A stretch of DNA of 62,551 bases from an uncultured Bacteroidales bacterium (GTDB taxonomy: Bacteria; Bacteroidota; Bacteroidia; Bacteroidales; F082): the NCBI GenBank assembly GCA_900318085.1, contig ONJF01000018.1, positions 1-62,551 on the forward strand, given 5' to 3'. Below are positions 7,236 through 16,800 of the stretch, in pieces. Within the stretch, counting starts at the first letter, position 1. The number at the start of each line of letters is the position of its first letter. The notes below the pieces were generated by a model that had not been told where the DNA came from, made no database searches, and worked only from the letters and a program-made list of their open reading frames with translations. The translations under genes were made by a program, and so were the position numbers.

Positions 7236-8396
7236 TTAATACTCAAACAATCCAAACTCGCTCTTAATCGTCAATTTCTTTTGCTCCGAAGCCTCCACAT
7301 GTCCAATAATCTGACTTTCAATATTGAACGCTTTTGCAATAGCAATCATCTCATTAGCCGCCTTTTCGTTGGTGTAGATTTCCAGGCGGTGGCCCATATT
7401 GAAGACCTTGTACATCTCGTGCCAGTCGGTGCCCGAGGCGGCTTGGATCATCTTGAACAAAGGCGGCAAAGCCAGCATGTTGTCCTTCACGATGTGCAGT
7501 TTATCGACGAAATGCAGCACCTTGGTCTGGGCACCACCACTGCAATGGATGACACCATGAATCTGCTTGCGGAAGTCCTTCAAAATCGGGATCATCAGCG
7601 GGGCATAGGTGCGAGTGGGCGAGAGGATGAGTTTGCCCACATCCACGCCGGGGACTTCGGTCGGATCGGTCAGCTTGTGCGGTCCGGAATAGACCAAGTT
7701 CTCAGGGATGCTGTGGTCGTAGCTTTCATCGTATTTCTCAGCCAGATAATGGTTCAGCATATCATGGCGGGCCGAGGTGAGACCATTGCTGCCCATGCCT
7801 CCGTTGTAGCTGTCCTCATAGGTAGCTTGTCCATAAGAGGCGAAGGCCACGATGACATCGCCGGGCTGCAGGCTGTTTTCAATCACCTCATCGCGGCGAA
7901 TTCGTGTCGTCACGGTGCTGTCGACGATGACGGTACGCACCAAGTCGCCTACATCGGCGGTCTCGCCACCGGTGAGCCAGATGCCGATGCCCAAGTCGCG
8001 GAGTTTCTGCAAGAAATGCTCTGTACCGTTAATCAAGGCGGAGATCACCTCGCCTGGAATCAGGCTCTTGTTGCGCCCGATGGTGGAGGAGAGGAGCATG
8101 TTGTCGGTCGCGCCCACGCAGATGAGGTCGTCGGTGTTCATCACCACGGCGTCTTGTGCCACGCCTTCCCATACGCTCATGTCACCCGTCTCTTTCCAAT
8201 AGAGGTAGGCCAATGAGGATTTGGTTCCCGCGCCGTCGGCATGCATGATGTTGCAATAGAGCGGGTCACCGCCGAGGATGTCTGGGATGATTTTGCAAAA
8301 TGCGTTGGGATAGAGCCCCTTGTCGAGGTTCTTGATGGCGTTGTGGATGTCTTCCTTTTCGGCGGAGACGCCGCGTTGTGAGTAGCGATTGTCCAT
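7236..8396 (-). CDS. purM: phosphoribosylformylglycinamidine cyclo-ligase (AIR synthase)
   Basis: Closes the imidazole ring of purines using ATP (FGAM to AIR). The 386-aa protein shows the PurM/PurL superfamily features: HADGAGTKSS near residue 53, DAVVMNTDDLICVGA near 84 and the glycine-rich GGETADVGDLVRT near 145. It is the Bacteroidota-type PurM, which diverges somewhat from the E. coli enzyme. The last 114 bases are duplicated at 5946-6059. An octad-repeat block (8404-8478) lies directly upstream, so no clear promoter is visible. Confidence 0.92.
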   Translation of the reverse strand: MDNRYSQRGVSAEKEDIHNAIKNLDKGLYPNAFCKIIPDILGGDPLYCNIMHADGAGTKSSLAYLYWKETGDMSVWEGVAQDAVVMNTDDLICVGATDNMLLSSTIGRNKSLIPGEVISALINGTEHFLQKLRDLGIGIWLTGGETADVGDLVRTVIVDSTVTTRIRRDEVIENSLQPGDVIVAFASYGQATYEDSYNGGMGSNGLTSARHDMLNHYLAEKYDESYDHSIPENLVYSGPHKLTDPTEVPGVDVGKLILSPTRTYAPLMIPILKDFRKQIHGVIHCSGGAQTKVLHFVDKLHIVKDNMLALPPLFKMIQAASGTDWHEMYKVFNMGHRLEIYTNEKAANEMIAIAKAFNIESQIIGHVEASEQKKLTIKSEFGLFEY

Positions 8397-8403
8397 GTTT
8401 TTT

Positions 8404-8478
8404 GACTTCGGGACTTCGGGACTTCGGGACTACGGGTTTGGAAGTCTCGCAGTCCCGTAGTCTCGCAGTCTCGTAGTC
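8404..8478. repeat. 8-bp tandem repeats in two complementary arms
   Basis: The left arm holds units ACTTCGGG x3 and ACTACGGG. The right arm holds units GTCTCGCA and GTCCCGTA, again with period 8. GACTACGGG in the left arm is the exact complement of CCCGTAGTC in the right, so the two arms can fold together. It fills nearly all of the gap between purM and the PorE-like gene. Confidence 0.8.
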
Positions 8479-8482
8479 ATTA

Positions 8483-10945
8483 TTATTTGAACTTTAACTT
8501 TTTCTCCTTGGTATCAAACTCGAAGTTGCCGAGTTGCTTCATGTTCTTCTGTCCGATGACCCATTGTTCGACCATCTTGCTGACGACCTTGCACTCCACA
8601 TTGTAGAGCGAGCGACCGGCGATTCTCACTTCCTTGATGACGAAGATGGCGCCGTTTTGGATGCCACCCGTGGTGAGGATCTTGTCGACATCGCCTTGGA
8701 AGTCGTCGGCGGTAATGCGTCCGTCTTTCAGCATTTGCAGGGCGCGGCTCTCCGAGACGCAGAAGTCGGCGTTTTGGCTATAGGTGAAAGGCTCCTTGTA
8801 GCCGTCCACGATGCCGAAGAAGTTGAAATAGCCTTTTCTGTCGACGGTGAACATCTCGGTTTGGTCTTCTTCCGGGTTGATGGCGATGTTGACGGTGCCG
8901 CCTTCGGAGATGTGGTCGCGTGGCACGAAGTCCTTACTCAAGATGCGGAACTCGGTGCGGCGGTTCATCTGGTGTGCCGCTTCACGCACATCGTTATTCG
9001 GCAGTTTGTTGATGAAGTCCTCGGTGAGTCTTGTACCGGCCTTGAAGGTGTAACCCCTCACGGTCATGTCTTTCTGGATGGTACGCGGCACTCTCTCACC
9101 ATAGCCCTTGGCCGTCAGACGCAGCGGGTCGATGCCACGGATGATGAGGTAGTCGACCACACTCTGGGCACGCTTCTGCGACAGGATGTCGTTGTGTTCG
9201 TCGGTGTCGCGAGCGTCGGTGTGCGAAGCCAACTCGATGGTGATGGTCGGGTTGATCTGCAGGGTCTCGATGAGGCCTTGCAGCGAGTCTTCAAACTGGG
9301 GCTTGAGGTCCCACTTGCCCAAGTCGTAGAGGATGTCGGGCAACATGATGGGCTCTTGCGGAATGGGCTCGATGTCGAAGTCGCGCTCGATGTCCTTGCT
9401 GAACTCCAGACCGATGGTGGTCTCTTGTGCACTCAAGGTGAAGTAGTTGTCCTTATCAATGGTGATGTCGTAGGTGGTGTTCTTGTTGATCTGGCTGTCA
9501 CTGAAGTTGAAATAGCCCTTGTCGTTGGTGCGGGTCATGATGTTGGAGCCGTCGCTGCCAATCATGCGCACGGCGGCGTTGCTCACCAGCTGTTTGGTCT
9601 TGGCGTCCTTGACGGTACCCGAGAAGGTGAACAGGATAGGAGGTTCCTCAAAATAGTAGATGTTGTCCAATCCACGGCTGTTGCCTCGGCTTGAAGAGAT
9701 GAAGCCGCGTTCCTCGGTGGGGTGGAAGACGATGGCAAAATCGTCGCCTGTCGAGTTGATGGGGTATTTCAGGTTGCGGGGTTCGCCCCATTGACCGCTG
9801 GTATCCATGGAACTGACGAAGATGTCGAGTCCGCCCATGCCGCCATGTCCGTCGGAGGCGAAATAGAGGACCGTGTCATACCTCAAGAAGGGGAACACCT
9901 CGTTGCCGGGCGTGTTGATGCGCTCGCCGAGGTTGAAGGGGTGTTTGAAGGGCTCAGTGGTGTTGTCGCGCATGGCCACCCAGATGTCGTTGCCGCCGAA
10001 GCCGCCTTTGCGCTCTGCAGCAAAATACATGATCAGTTCGTCTCCCGAGAGTGTGGGATGGCCGACGATGTCCAAGGTGTCGACGCCAGCGATTTCCACG
10101 GGGCGTGCTTCAGAGAAGGCACCGCCACTCTTGCCTGCCACCATGATCTGGCAACCGTTCTTGCGGTGGGCGCCGTTTTGGCAACGGGTGAAATAGAGCT
10201 TGGTGTATTTCGAGTTCATGAAAGGCGTGCCTTCGCTGGCTTGGGTGTTGATCATTTCGTTTTCATCGGCCAAGGTGGGGGTACTCCAATCGCCTTTGCG
10301 GTCTTGCTTGGCGGTGAAGAAGTCGGCAAACTCCTGTCCGGTGATGCCGTCTTTCTCTTTGCCCGTGGCGGCATCGCGGGTGGAAGTGAAGATGATTTCG
10401 TTGTAGTTGTTGTTGATCCAGGTGGCACCGAAGTCGGAGTCCCTAGTTGAGTTCACCTTTTTCAGTTCGGTGAGTTGGTATTTCGACGGATTCTCTTTCC
10501 ATTCTTCGATTTGTTGCGTGGTCTCCACGCCGAGCAGGCCTCTTGGGTCGTCGGGCACTTTCTGGGCATAGGTCTCGTACATCTCAATGGCATCCTTGTA
10601 TTTCTCGTTCATCTTGTAGGTCTCGGCGAGATAGAGATAGACTTCGGGATGCGTGTTGGGATATTCGGTTTTCAGCAGACGCTTGTAGTAGGGCTCTGCC
10701 CGTTTGGTGAGGCCGATCAAGCGATAGCACTCCGCCATCTGGAAGCTGATGCGGTTGCGCTCTTCCTTGTTGCGGCGGACCTTGCGGTAGGCTTTCTTGT
10801 AGCGATCGGCGGCCTCGGTGTATTGCTTGCGGCCAAAGGCCAAGTCAGCATTCTTGGCTGGGTTTCTGCGTTGGGCATAGATGTCGGAGCTCATGAAGAT
10901 GAACAGCGCCGACAGCATAATCAATATGTATTTTCTCATAGACAT
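8483..10945 (-). CDS. PorE-like OmpA-family protein (TPR, beta-propeller, CRD, OmpA)
   Basis: 820-aa envelope protein whose signal peptide ends near IYAQRR. In order: TPR-like helices (~35-140), PD40-type propeller strands (~175-465, e.g. DELIMYFAAERKGGFGGNDIW and LDIFVSS), a carboxypeptidase-regulatory-like domain (~470-545) and an OmpA-like peptidoglycan-binding domain (~560-690, ELASHTDARDTDEHN). This is the order known for T9SS protein PorE. Two differences: no lipobox, and an extra ~100-residue tail resembling a retropepsin fold without the catalytic DTG. The start at 10945 (or 10939) is chosen over an ATG at 11005 that lies upstream of the -7 box. Confidence 0.8.
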   Translation of the reverse strand: MSMRKYILIMLSALFIFMSSDIYAQRRNPAKNADLAFGRKQYTEAADRYKKAYRKVRRNKEERNRISFQMAECYRLIGLTKRAEPYYKRLLKTEYPNTHPEVYLYLAETYKMNEKYKDAIEMYETYAQKVPDDPRGLLGVETTQQIEEWKENPSKYQLTELKKVNSTRDSDFGATWINNNYNEIIFTSTRDAATGKEKDGITGQEFADFFTAKQDRKGDWSTPTLADENEMINTQASEGTPFMNSKYTKLYFTRCQNGAHRKNGCQIMVAGKSGGAFSEARPVEIAGVDTLDIVGHPTLSGDELIMYFAAERKGGFGGNDIWVAMRDNTTEPFKHPFNLGERINTPGNEVFPFLRYDTVLYFASDGHGGMGGLDIFVSSMDTSGQWGEPRNLKYPINSTGDDFAIVFHPTEERGFISSSRGNSRGLDNIYYFEEPPILFTFSGTVKDAKTKQLVSNAAVRMIGSDGSNIMTRTNDKGYFNFSDSQINKNTTYDITIDKDNYFTLSAQETTIGLEFSKDIERDFDIEPIPQEPIMLPDILYDLGKWDLKPQFEDSLQGLIETLQINPTITIELASHTDARDTDEHNDILSQKRAQSVVDYLIIRGIDPLRLTAKGYGERVPRTIQKDMTVRGYTFKAGTRLTEDFINKLPNNDVREAAHQMNRRTEFRILSKDFVPRDHISEGGTVNIAINPEEDQTEMFTVDRKGYFNFFGIVDGYKEPFTYSQNADFCVSESRALQMLKDGRITADDFQGDVDKILTTGGIQNGAIFVIKEVRIAGRSLYNVECKVVSKMVEQWVIGQKNMKQLGNFEFDTKEKKLKFK

Positions 10946-10991
10946 AAATTCTCTTTTCTTCAAACGCGGCAATGGCGTTTTTATTATCGGA

Positions 10992-10999
10992 CAAAGGTA
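10992..10999 (-). promoter_or_regulatory. -7 box TACCTTTG for the PorE-like gene
   Basis: Minus-strand box 47 bases upstream of the start at 10945. It rules out the ATG at 11005. Confidence 0.65.
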
Positions 11000-11035
11000 C
11001 AACAATTCCTTGAAATGGAATAGGAGTTGGCAATA

Positions 11036-11064
11036 AAAAATCCCGCCGTTTCCAGCGGGACTTT
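11036..11064 (-). terminator. terminator after the C10 peptidase gene
   Basis: TCCCGC (11041-11046) pairs with GCGGGA (11055-11060). Read on the minus strand the stem is followed by a run of T. A nearly identical hairpin ends the secDF gene at 13801-13830. Confidence 0.8.
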
Positions 11065-11084
11065 TAGGGCAGAACCAAGAGGAA

Positions 11085-13700
11085 TTACTCTGTCTTTACG
11101 ATACGCCGCGTCATCGTCTGGCCGTGACCCTGGGCTTGCAGCACATACATGCCGTTGGGTAGTGTCGAAAAGTCGATCTGGATACCTTCTCCGTTTTGGA
11201 CATTGACGCTCTTAATCTTTTGGCCTACAGTATTGTAGATGTTGATTTCTTCGATGTCCTGGCCTGTGATGTTGACCATGCCCAGCGTGGGGTTCGGGTA
11301 GATGTCGAACGCTGTTTCGTCAGTCTCATCCACTCCGGTGCCAATGGCGACGTTGATGTTGAGCAGGTAGGTGCCTGTCTTGCCTTCAAAGTACGGCATG
11401 ACGCAGAAATAGAGTGTACCTCCGTTAAAAGCGATGCTTGCATCTACGACATCGTCATAGTATTCCGACCAGTTGATGCCGTCCGTGGAATAGGCGAACT
11501 TGGCATCGACGGTGTAATATACGTTTTCTCCGCTGTTGTAGGAGTCAAACAGACAAGGGGTGATGGTGTAGTTCCTGCCTGGGTCGAGCTGGATTTTGTA
11601 GTAATCGATGTCGGTGTTGCTGTGGAGGTTGGAACCTGTCGTGGCTACCGTCGCCGTGTTGCCCGCAAGGATGCAGGGCAGGAGATAGGCGGCGCTGACC
11701 GTGTTGTTGGCTTCATAGGCGTCAACGGTGACGGGAGCCGCCACCACTTCGACGCGGACGGGATTCTGGAACTCCGATGCTCCGGCATAGTACCACGATG
11801 ACTCACCTTGTCTTTGGAAAGCCAACTCCATATAATACGAGCCAGGCTCTACGGTGATTTCACCTGTGAAGTCGATGCCGCCGTTGTAATGGTAACCCGC
11901 CCCAAGACCTTGGTTGCATTCAAGGACGGCGATGTTTTGCGCCCACGAGCCGTCACCATTCGAAAGGTTGACGCGGAATTTCCCGTAGAAGGTAGTGGAG
12001 CCAGAGTTCCAGACATCTACATTGACAGTGGCGCTTGTGCCGTAATACAGGTAATCGCCCGTGAGGATGTTGAAGTCAGAGAGCGTCTCTATGTCGGTGG
12101 AGTATACGATGTCGAAATAGGCGTTGTTGAAGTTTTGGTTGTCGATGAAATTCCACAATTCGCCATCCAAGCTGTACAATATGGAGACGGCATACGAGCC
12201 GGGGAGATAGGGCGGTCCGGCTTCGCATTCAAAGTTGTCGTAGATGTAGTAGCCAGGCTCCAAGGGGTTCGATGTCAAGTTCCAATAGTCCATCACGTCG
12301 AGGAAGATGTATTCGTCGTTTGCGTCTTTCCAAAATACAGCGGCGCCGAGGTAGCCCGAGAAGTTACCTTCGCCTCTATTGGCGATTTCGGCATAGACCG
12401 ACAAGTCGTCATAGAACCAATACTCGGTATTGGACATCGTGAGGTTGCTGTGGTAGACGAGGCTGTAGTCGGACGAGGTGCCACCACCTCCGCCTCCGCC
12501 GCCACCGCCACCACCACCACCGGTGTTGGGCTCAATGCCTACGATAGCCTGCTGGTTGCGGGAGTAGTTGTGTGTGCCTGGATTCAGGTCGTTGATATAG
12601 AAGTTGCCGTTGTAATAGCCGCCCCAACCCCAGTTGAAGTGGAAATAGTCCCTGTAGTCATAGCCGTCGCAAACGAAGGCATGGCCGCCAGAATTGCTGA
12701 AGCCACCGTAGACCATGGGACGCGAGTTGTCCAGTTCGCTTTTGAGGAGCGCTATCCATTGGCTGTCGGTGTAGTTGTTTTTCTCGACGCCGTGCAAGGT
12801 GTTCTTGTAGTTGAAATAGGTTTTCAAGGCGGTCTCGGCACAGGGACGGTCGCCGCCGTAGTCGATGATATAGGCGGCACTGCCATAGTCGGGCGCGCCA
12901 CTGATGCCGTACATCATGTCGACGGCAACGCCGCAGTGGTACATCAGCGTGGCAACGGCGCTGTTGGCGCTGTTGACGACGTTGGGCATGGCTGACCACT
13001 GGTAGTTGACGGCGCTGAAGTCCACATAGAGCGTGCCATATTCAGGGTGTGAACTGGGTACATAGGAGTGGGAGCCGAGGCCATGTTCGGGATAGTTCCA
13101 GAACTTCATCACCTGGGCCATGGCGGTGGCTACGCAACCTGTAAGCGTCCGCGAGTGGTCGTTGTTGTCGTACGGACATTGGTCGTTATAGTAGGGGCTC
13201 TGGTCCCAATTGGTCTGTACCAAGTGGTTGACGTCGTTCTCCGATTTGATGGGGAGAGGCTTGCCTTGTTTCAGGCTTGCCCAATCGGCACGGATTTCGT
13301 CGGTGGCCGCGGCTTTCATGGCCACGGCGGCCCTGATTTCTTCGGCGTAGCCGTCGAGCCATGCTTTGAGGTTGGGCGGTAGGGTGCCGTCCGTAATGTT
13401 ATTCTCGTACGAGTAGCCCAAAATGGGTGTCACGCAGTCGTCGGCAGCCATGATGACAAAGCCCTTGCCTTCAACGTTGTTGAAGATGAACAGTTCGGAA
13501 TAGCCGAGCTGCGGGGCAATGTTCACAAAACGGGCTTCGTCGGTCTTGTTCCTGTAGACTTTGCCGTCGCGCACCCCCATGGTGTTGTTCTTCTTCCAGA
13601 AGTTCTGTGCGAATTGTTTGGCGGTCGCCTCGTCGAGAGGAGCGCCAACGAGCGCCAATCCGAACGCCATCAATAAGGTAAGGGTAAAGAATCGTTTCAT
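11085..13700 (-). CDS. C10 family cysteine peptidase (streptopain-like) with T9SS domain
   Basis: Secreted 871-aa protease related to streptopain (SpeB) and prevotellain. Layout: signal peptide (1-20), an inhibitory propeptide (~21-150), and the C10 catalytic domain with nucleophile Cys189 in TLTGCVATAMAQVMKFW and catalytic His340 in SNSGGHAFVCDGYD, followed by FNWGWGG. Then come a run of 14 glycines (394-407), beta-sandwich domains and a C-terminal T9SS sorting domain (YPNPTLGMVNITG ... NGMYVLQ). Expected to be exported by Sec and then the type IX system and activated by propeptide removal. Promoter box at 13772-13779; own terminator at 11036-11064. Confidence 0.92.
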   Translation of the reverse strand: MKRFFTLTLLMAFGLALVGAPLDEATAKQFAQNFWKKNNTMGVRDGKVYRNKTDEARFVNIAPQLGYSELFIFNNVEGKGFVIMAADDCVTPILGYSYENNITDGTLPPNLKAWLDGYAEEIRAAVAMKAAATDEIRADWASLKQGKPLPIKSENDVNHLVQTNWDQSPYYNDQCPYDNNDHSRTLTGCVATAMAQVMKFWNYPEHGLGSHSYVPSSHPEYGTLYVDFSAVNYQWSAMPNVVNSANSAVATLMYHCGVAVDMMYGISGAPDYGSAAYIIDYGGDRPCAETALKTYFNYKNTLHGVEKNNYTDSQWIALLKSELDNSRPMVYGGFSNSGGHAFVCDGYDYRDYFHFNWGWGGYYNGNFYINDLNPGTHNYSRNQQAIVGIEPNTGGGGGGGGGGGGGGTSSDYSLVYHSNLTMSNTEYWFYDDLSVYAEIANRGEGNFSGYLGAAVFWKDANDEYIFLDVMDYWNLTSNPLEPGYYIYDNFECEAGPPYLPGSYAVSILYSLDGELWNFIDNQNFNNAYFDIVYSTDIETLSDFNILTGDYLYYGTSATVNVDVWNSGSTTFYGKFRVNLSNGDGSWAQNIAVLECNQGLGAGYHYNGGIDFTGEITVEPGSYYMELAFQRQGESSWYYAGASEFQNPVRVEVVAAPVTVDAYEANNTVSAAYLLPCILAGNTATVATTGSNLHSNTDIDYYKIQLDPGRNYTITPCLFDSYNSGENVYYTVDAKFAYSTDGINWSEYYDDVVDASIAFNGGTLYFCVMPYFEGKTGTYLLNINVAIGTGVDETDETAFDIYPNPTLGMVNITGQDIEEINIYNTVGQKIKSVNVQNGEGIQIDFSTLPNGMYVLQAQGHGQTMTRRIVKTE

Positions 13701-13771
13701 AGCGTTATAATTTATTGATTTGTATCTTTTTAAGGAGTATTGGCGTTTTTGTCAAGCCATATATTCAGAGG

Positions 13772-13779
13772 CAAAGATA
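13772..13779 (-). promoter_or_regulatory. -7 box TATCTTTG for the C10 peptidase
   Basis: Minus-strand box 71 bases upstream of the ATG at 13700. Confidence 0.6.
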
Positions 13780-13800
13780 AACAATTGGATTGAAAAACAA

Positions 13801-13830
13801 AAAAATCCCGCCGTTTCCAGCGGGATTTTT
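13801..13830 (-). terminator. terminator after secDF
   Basis: AAAAATCCCGC and GCGGGATTTTT flank a short loop. It is essentially the same hairpin as at 11036-11064, including the loop bases. Confidence 0.85.
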
Positions 13831-13870
13831 TGCAAGCAGTTTAGAAGGTTAATTATGATGTTGCTATCAT

Positions 13871-16800
13871 TTACTTCTTGGATTCGCTCTCTTCAGCGAT
13901 TTGCTTGTCCTTCTTGTTGCCCTTCATCAAGACGTAGGCGAAAGGCGTCGACAGGAACACTGACGAGAAGGTACCGGCGAGCACACCGACCAACAGGGCG
14001 AAGATGAAGCCGCGGATGGTGTCGCCGCCGAAGATGAAGATGGCGAGCAACACGACCAAGGTAGAACCAGAGGTGTTGAACGAACGGGTCAACGTGCTGT
14101 TGACGGCGTTGGTCATGTTCTCCTTCCACGAGCTCTTCGGGTGCAGGTTGACGTTCTCACGCACACGGTCGAAGATAACCACGGTGGCGTTGATGGAGTA
14201 ACCGATGACGGTCAACACGGCGGCGATGAAGCTCTGGTCGACTTCCATGGTGAAGGGCAGGATGTTGTAGAACAACGAGTACATACCCAACACGATGATG
14301 GTATCTTGCGTCAAGGCCAAGATGGAAGCCACACCATATTGCCACTTCTTGAATCGGATGGCGATGTAGACGAACATCAGAGCCAAGGCCACGATGATAG
14401 CCCAGATGGACTTACGGGTGACGTCGCTGGCGATGGTGGCGCCCACTTTCTGGGTGCTCAAGATGCCCACGGTCTCGTCTTCCGAAGAGAATTGGCTCAT
14501 GCTCAAGTTGTTTTGGTAGAGGTCCTTCAAGTTGTTGTAAAGGATGACTTGGATGACCGAGTCAACAGCGGTGTTGTCGTTGTTGATCAAGAACTTGGTC
14601 GTGACCTTCACCTGACCGTTGGTACCATAGGTCTTCACTTCAGGTGTTGACCAGGGCTCCACTTCTTGGTCTTCTCTCATGGCGAGAGCGCTGTGGATGG
14701 CATTGGCGTCGATGTTGACCTTCGATTCGGCCAAGGCTTCACGGACGTCTTCAACCTTGATGCTCGGGTCGTCGAATTGGACGACGTAGTTACGACCACC
14801 CTTGAAGTCGATACCGAGGTTCAGGCCACGGATACCGAGAGAGGCCAAGCTGACCACCAGGAAGATGGCGCAGATGATGAACGAGGTCTTGCGGATGTCA
14901 ATGAATCTGTAGTGCTTGTCCTGCAGGAAGTTCTCGGTGAGTTTGGTCGAGAAGCTGATGTTTCTTTCCTTGTCCAGCATGCGTTCGAAGATCAAACGCG
15001 AGACGAAGATGGACGTGGCCAAAGAGGTGAGGATACCGATGCAGAGGGTGACGGCGAAGCTGTGGACAGGACCCGTACCCAAGATGATCAGGATGATACC
15101 CGTAATCAAGGTGGTGACGTTACCGTCAATAATGGCGGAATAAGCGTTCTTGTAACCGTCGGCGATGGCGAGCTTGATGCCCTTGCCAGCCTTGATCTCT
15201 TCCTTGATACGCTCGAAGATAATCACGTTCGAGTCAACAGCCATACCCAAGGTCAACACGATACCAGCGATACCAGGCAGCGTCAGCACGGAGCCGAGGC
15301 AAGCCAGCACGCCGAACAGGAAGAACACGTTAACCAACAGGGCGATGTCGGCCACGAGACCGGCTTTCTTATAGAAGAACACCATGTAGACCAGCACGAG
15401 GATGAAGGCGAACACCATCGACCACATACCTTTTTGCACGGCTTCCTTACCCAGCGAAGGGCCAACCACCTGTTCCTCAAGGATTCTTGCAGGGGCGGGC
15501 AGCTTACCGGCCTTCAGGATGTTGGCCAAGTCTTGGGCTTCTTCGATGGTCATGCCACCACCGCTGATGGACGAACGGCCGTTCGGAATCTCGCCGTTGA
15601 CGACGGGATAGCTGTAGACCAGGTCATCGAGCACGATGGCGATTTGTTTGCCGATATTCTCGCTTGTGAGGCGCTTCCAGGTCTTGGCACCTTCTTGGTT
15701 CATCTGGATGGTGACCTCCACTTGGTTGTTTTGGCCATAGTCCTGACGGGCGTCGGTGATGACTTCACCGCCGAGGGCGCACTTGTTGTCGCGCGACATC
15801 TTCAAGGCCACGAGGTCGAGGAATGCACCGCCTTCGCCGTTTTCACCGTTATAGGTCTGGGCATCTTTCGTCCAAGCCAGCTTGAGTTGGCGCGGGAAGA
15901 TGTTCATGGCGCGAGCCTCGGCCAGCATCTGGTTGATGGCAGCGGTGTCTTTCACCATGGCGATACCCACGCGAGCGCTGTTGCTGTTGAACATTTGCAG
16001 CTTGGCGAGCAGCGGGTGATTCTTGGCTATCTCTTCAGCGGTCTGGTCTTCGACCACTTGCTCTTCTTCCGTCTTGTTCTCGGTCAGCTCGTTGAGCAGG
16101 TCGCCAGTAGCGGTGCTGTCGGCAGGCTCGACGGTCTCGGCGACCTCGGTGCCTTCTTCAGCGACGGTAGCGGTGCTGTCGGCAGGCGCTTCGGTCACCT
16201 CGGGGGTGTCGACGCCTTCCTTGGCATTGCGGACTTCAGCCAACTTGGCATCGGCCTCGGCGAAATACTGTTGCACTTCCGAGAAGTTGTAGGTCTCCCA
16301 GAACTCGAGTTGTGCGGTTCCCTGGAGGAGCTTACGCACACGCTCCGGATCCTTGATACCAGGCAGTTCGACGAGGATACGGCCCGAGTTCTCCATCTTC
16401 TGGATGTTGGGCTGTGCCACACCGAAACGGTCGATACGGGTACCGAGAATCTGGTAGGAACGGTCGATGGCGGCATCGCTTTCTTCCTTCAAGACCTTCA
16501 GCACATCGGAGTTGCTGGAGTTGATGTCGATGCCTTTATCTTTGAATTCATAAAGGAAGATGGAGGCGAGGCTCGCATTGGGGTCGGCTTTCTCGAAGGC
16601 TTCGCCGAACAGGGTGACGAAGTCGCCCTTGCTCTCTTCCTGTTTTCTGGTAGCCTCTTCCATGGCCTGCAGGAAAACGGGATCTTGTGAGTCGCCCGAC
16701 AAAGCTTTGACGATGTCTTTCACCGAGACCTCAAGGGTGACGTTCATACCGCCCTTCAAGTCAAGACCCAAGTTGATTTCTCTTTCTTTCGCATCACGAT

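Noticed and set aside
14666-16690. 674-aa open frame on the + strand opposite secDF
   Set aside because: It is a shadow of the GC-rich secDF codons: His/Asp/Gly-rich sequence with no domain, while secDF is complete on the other strand.
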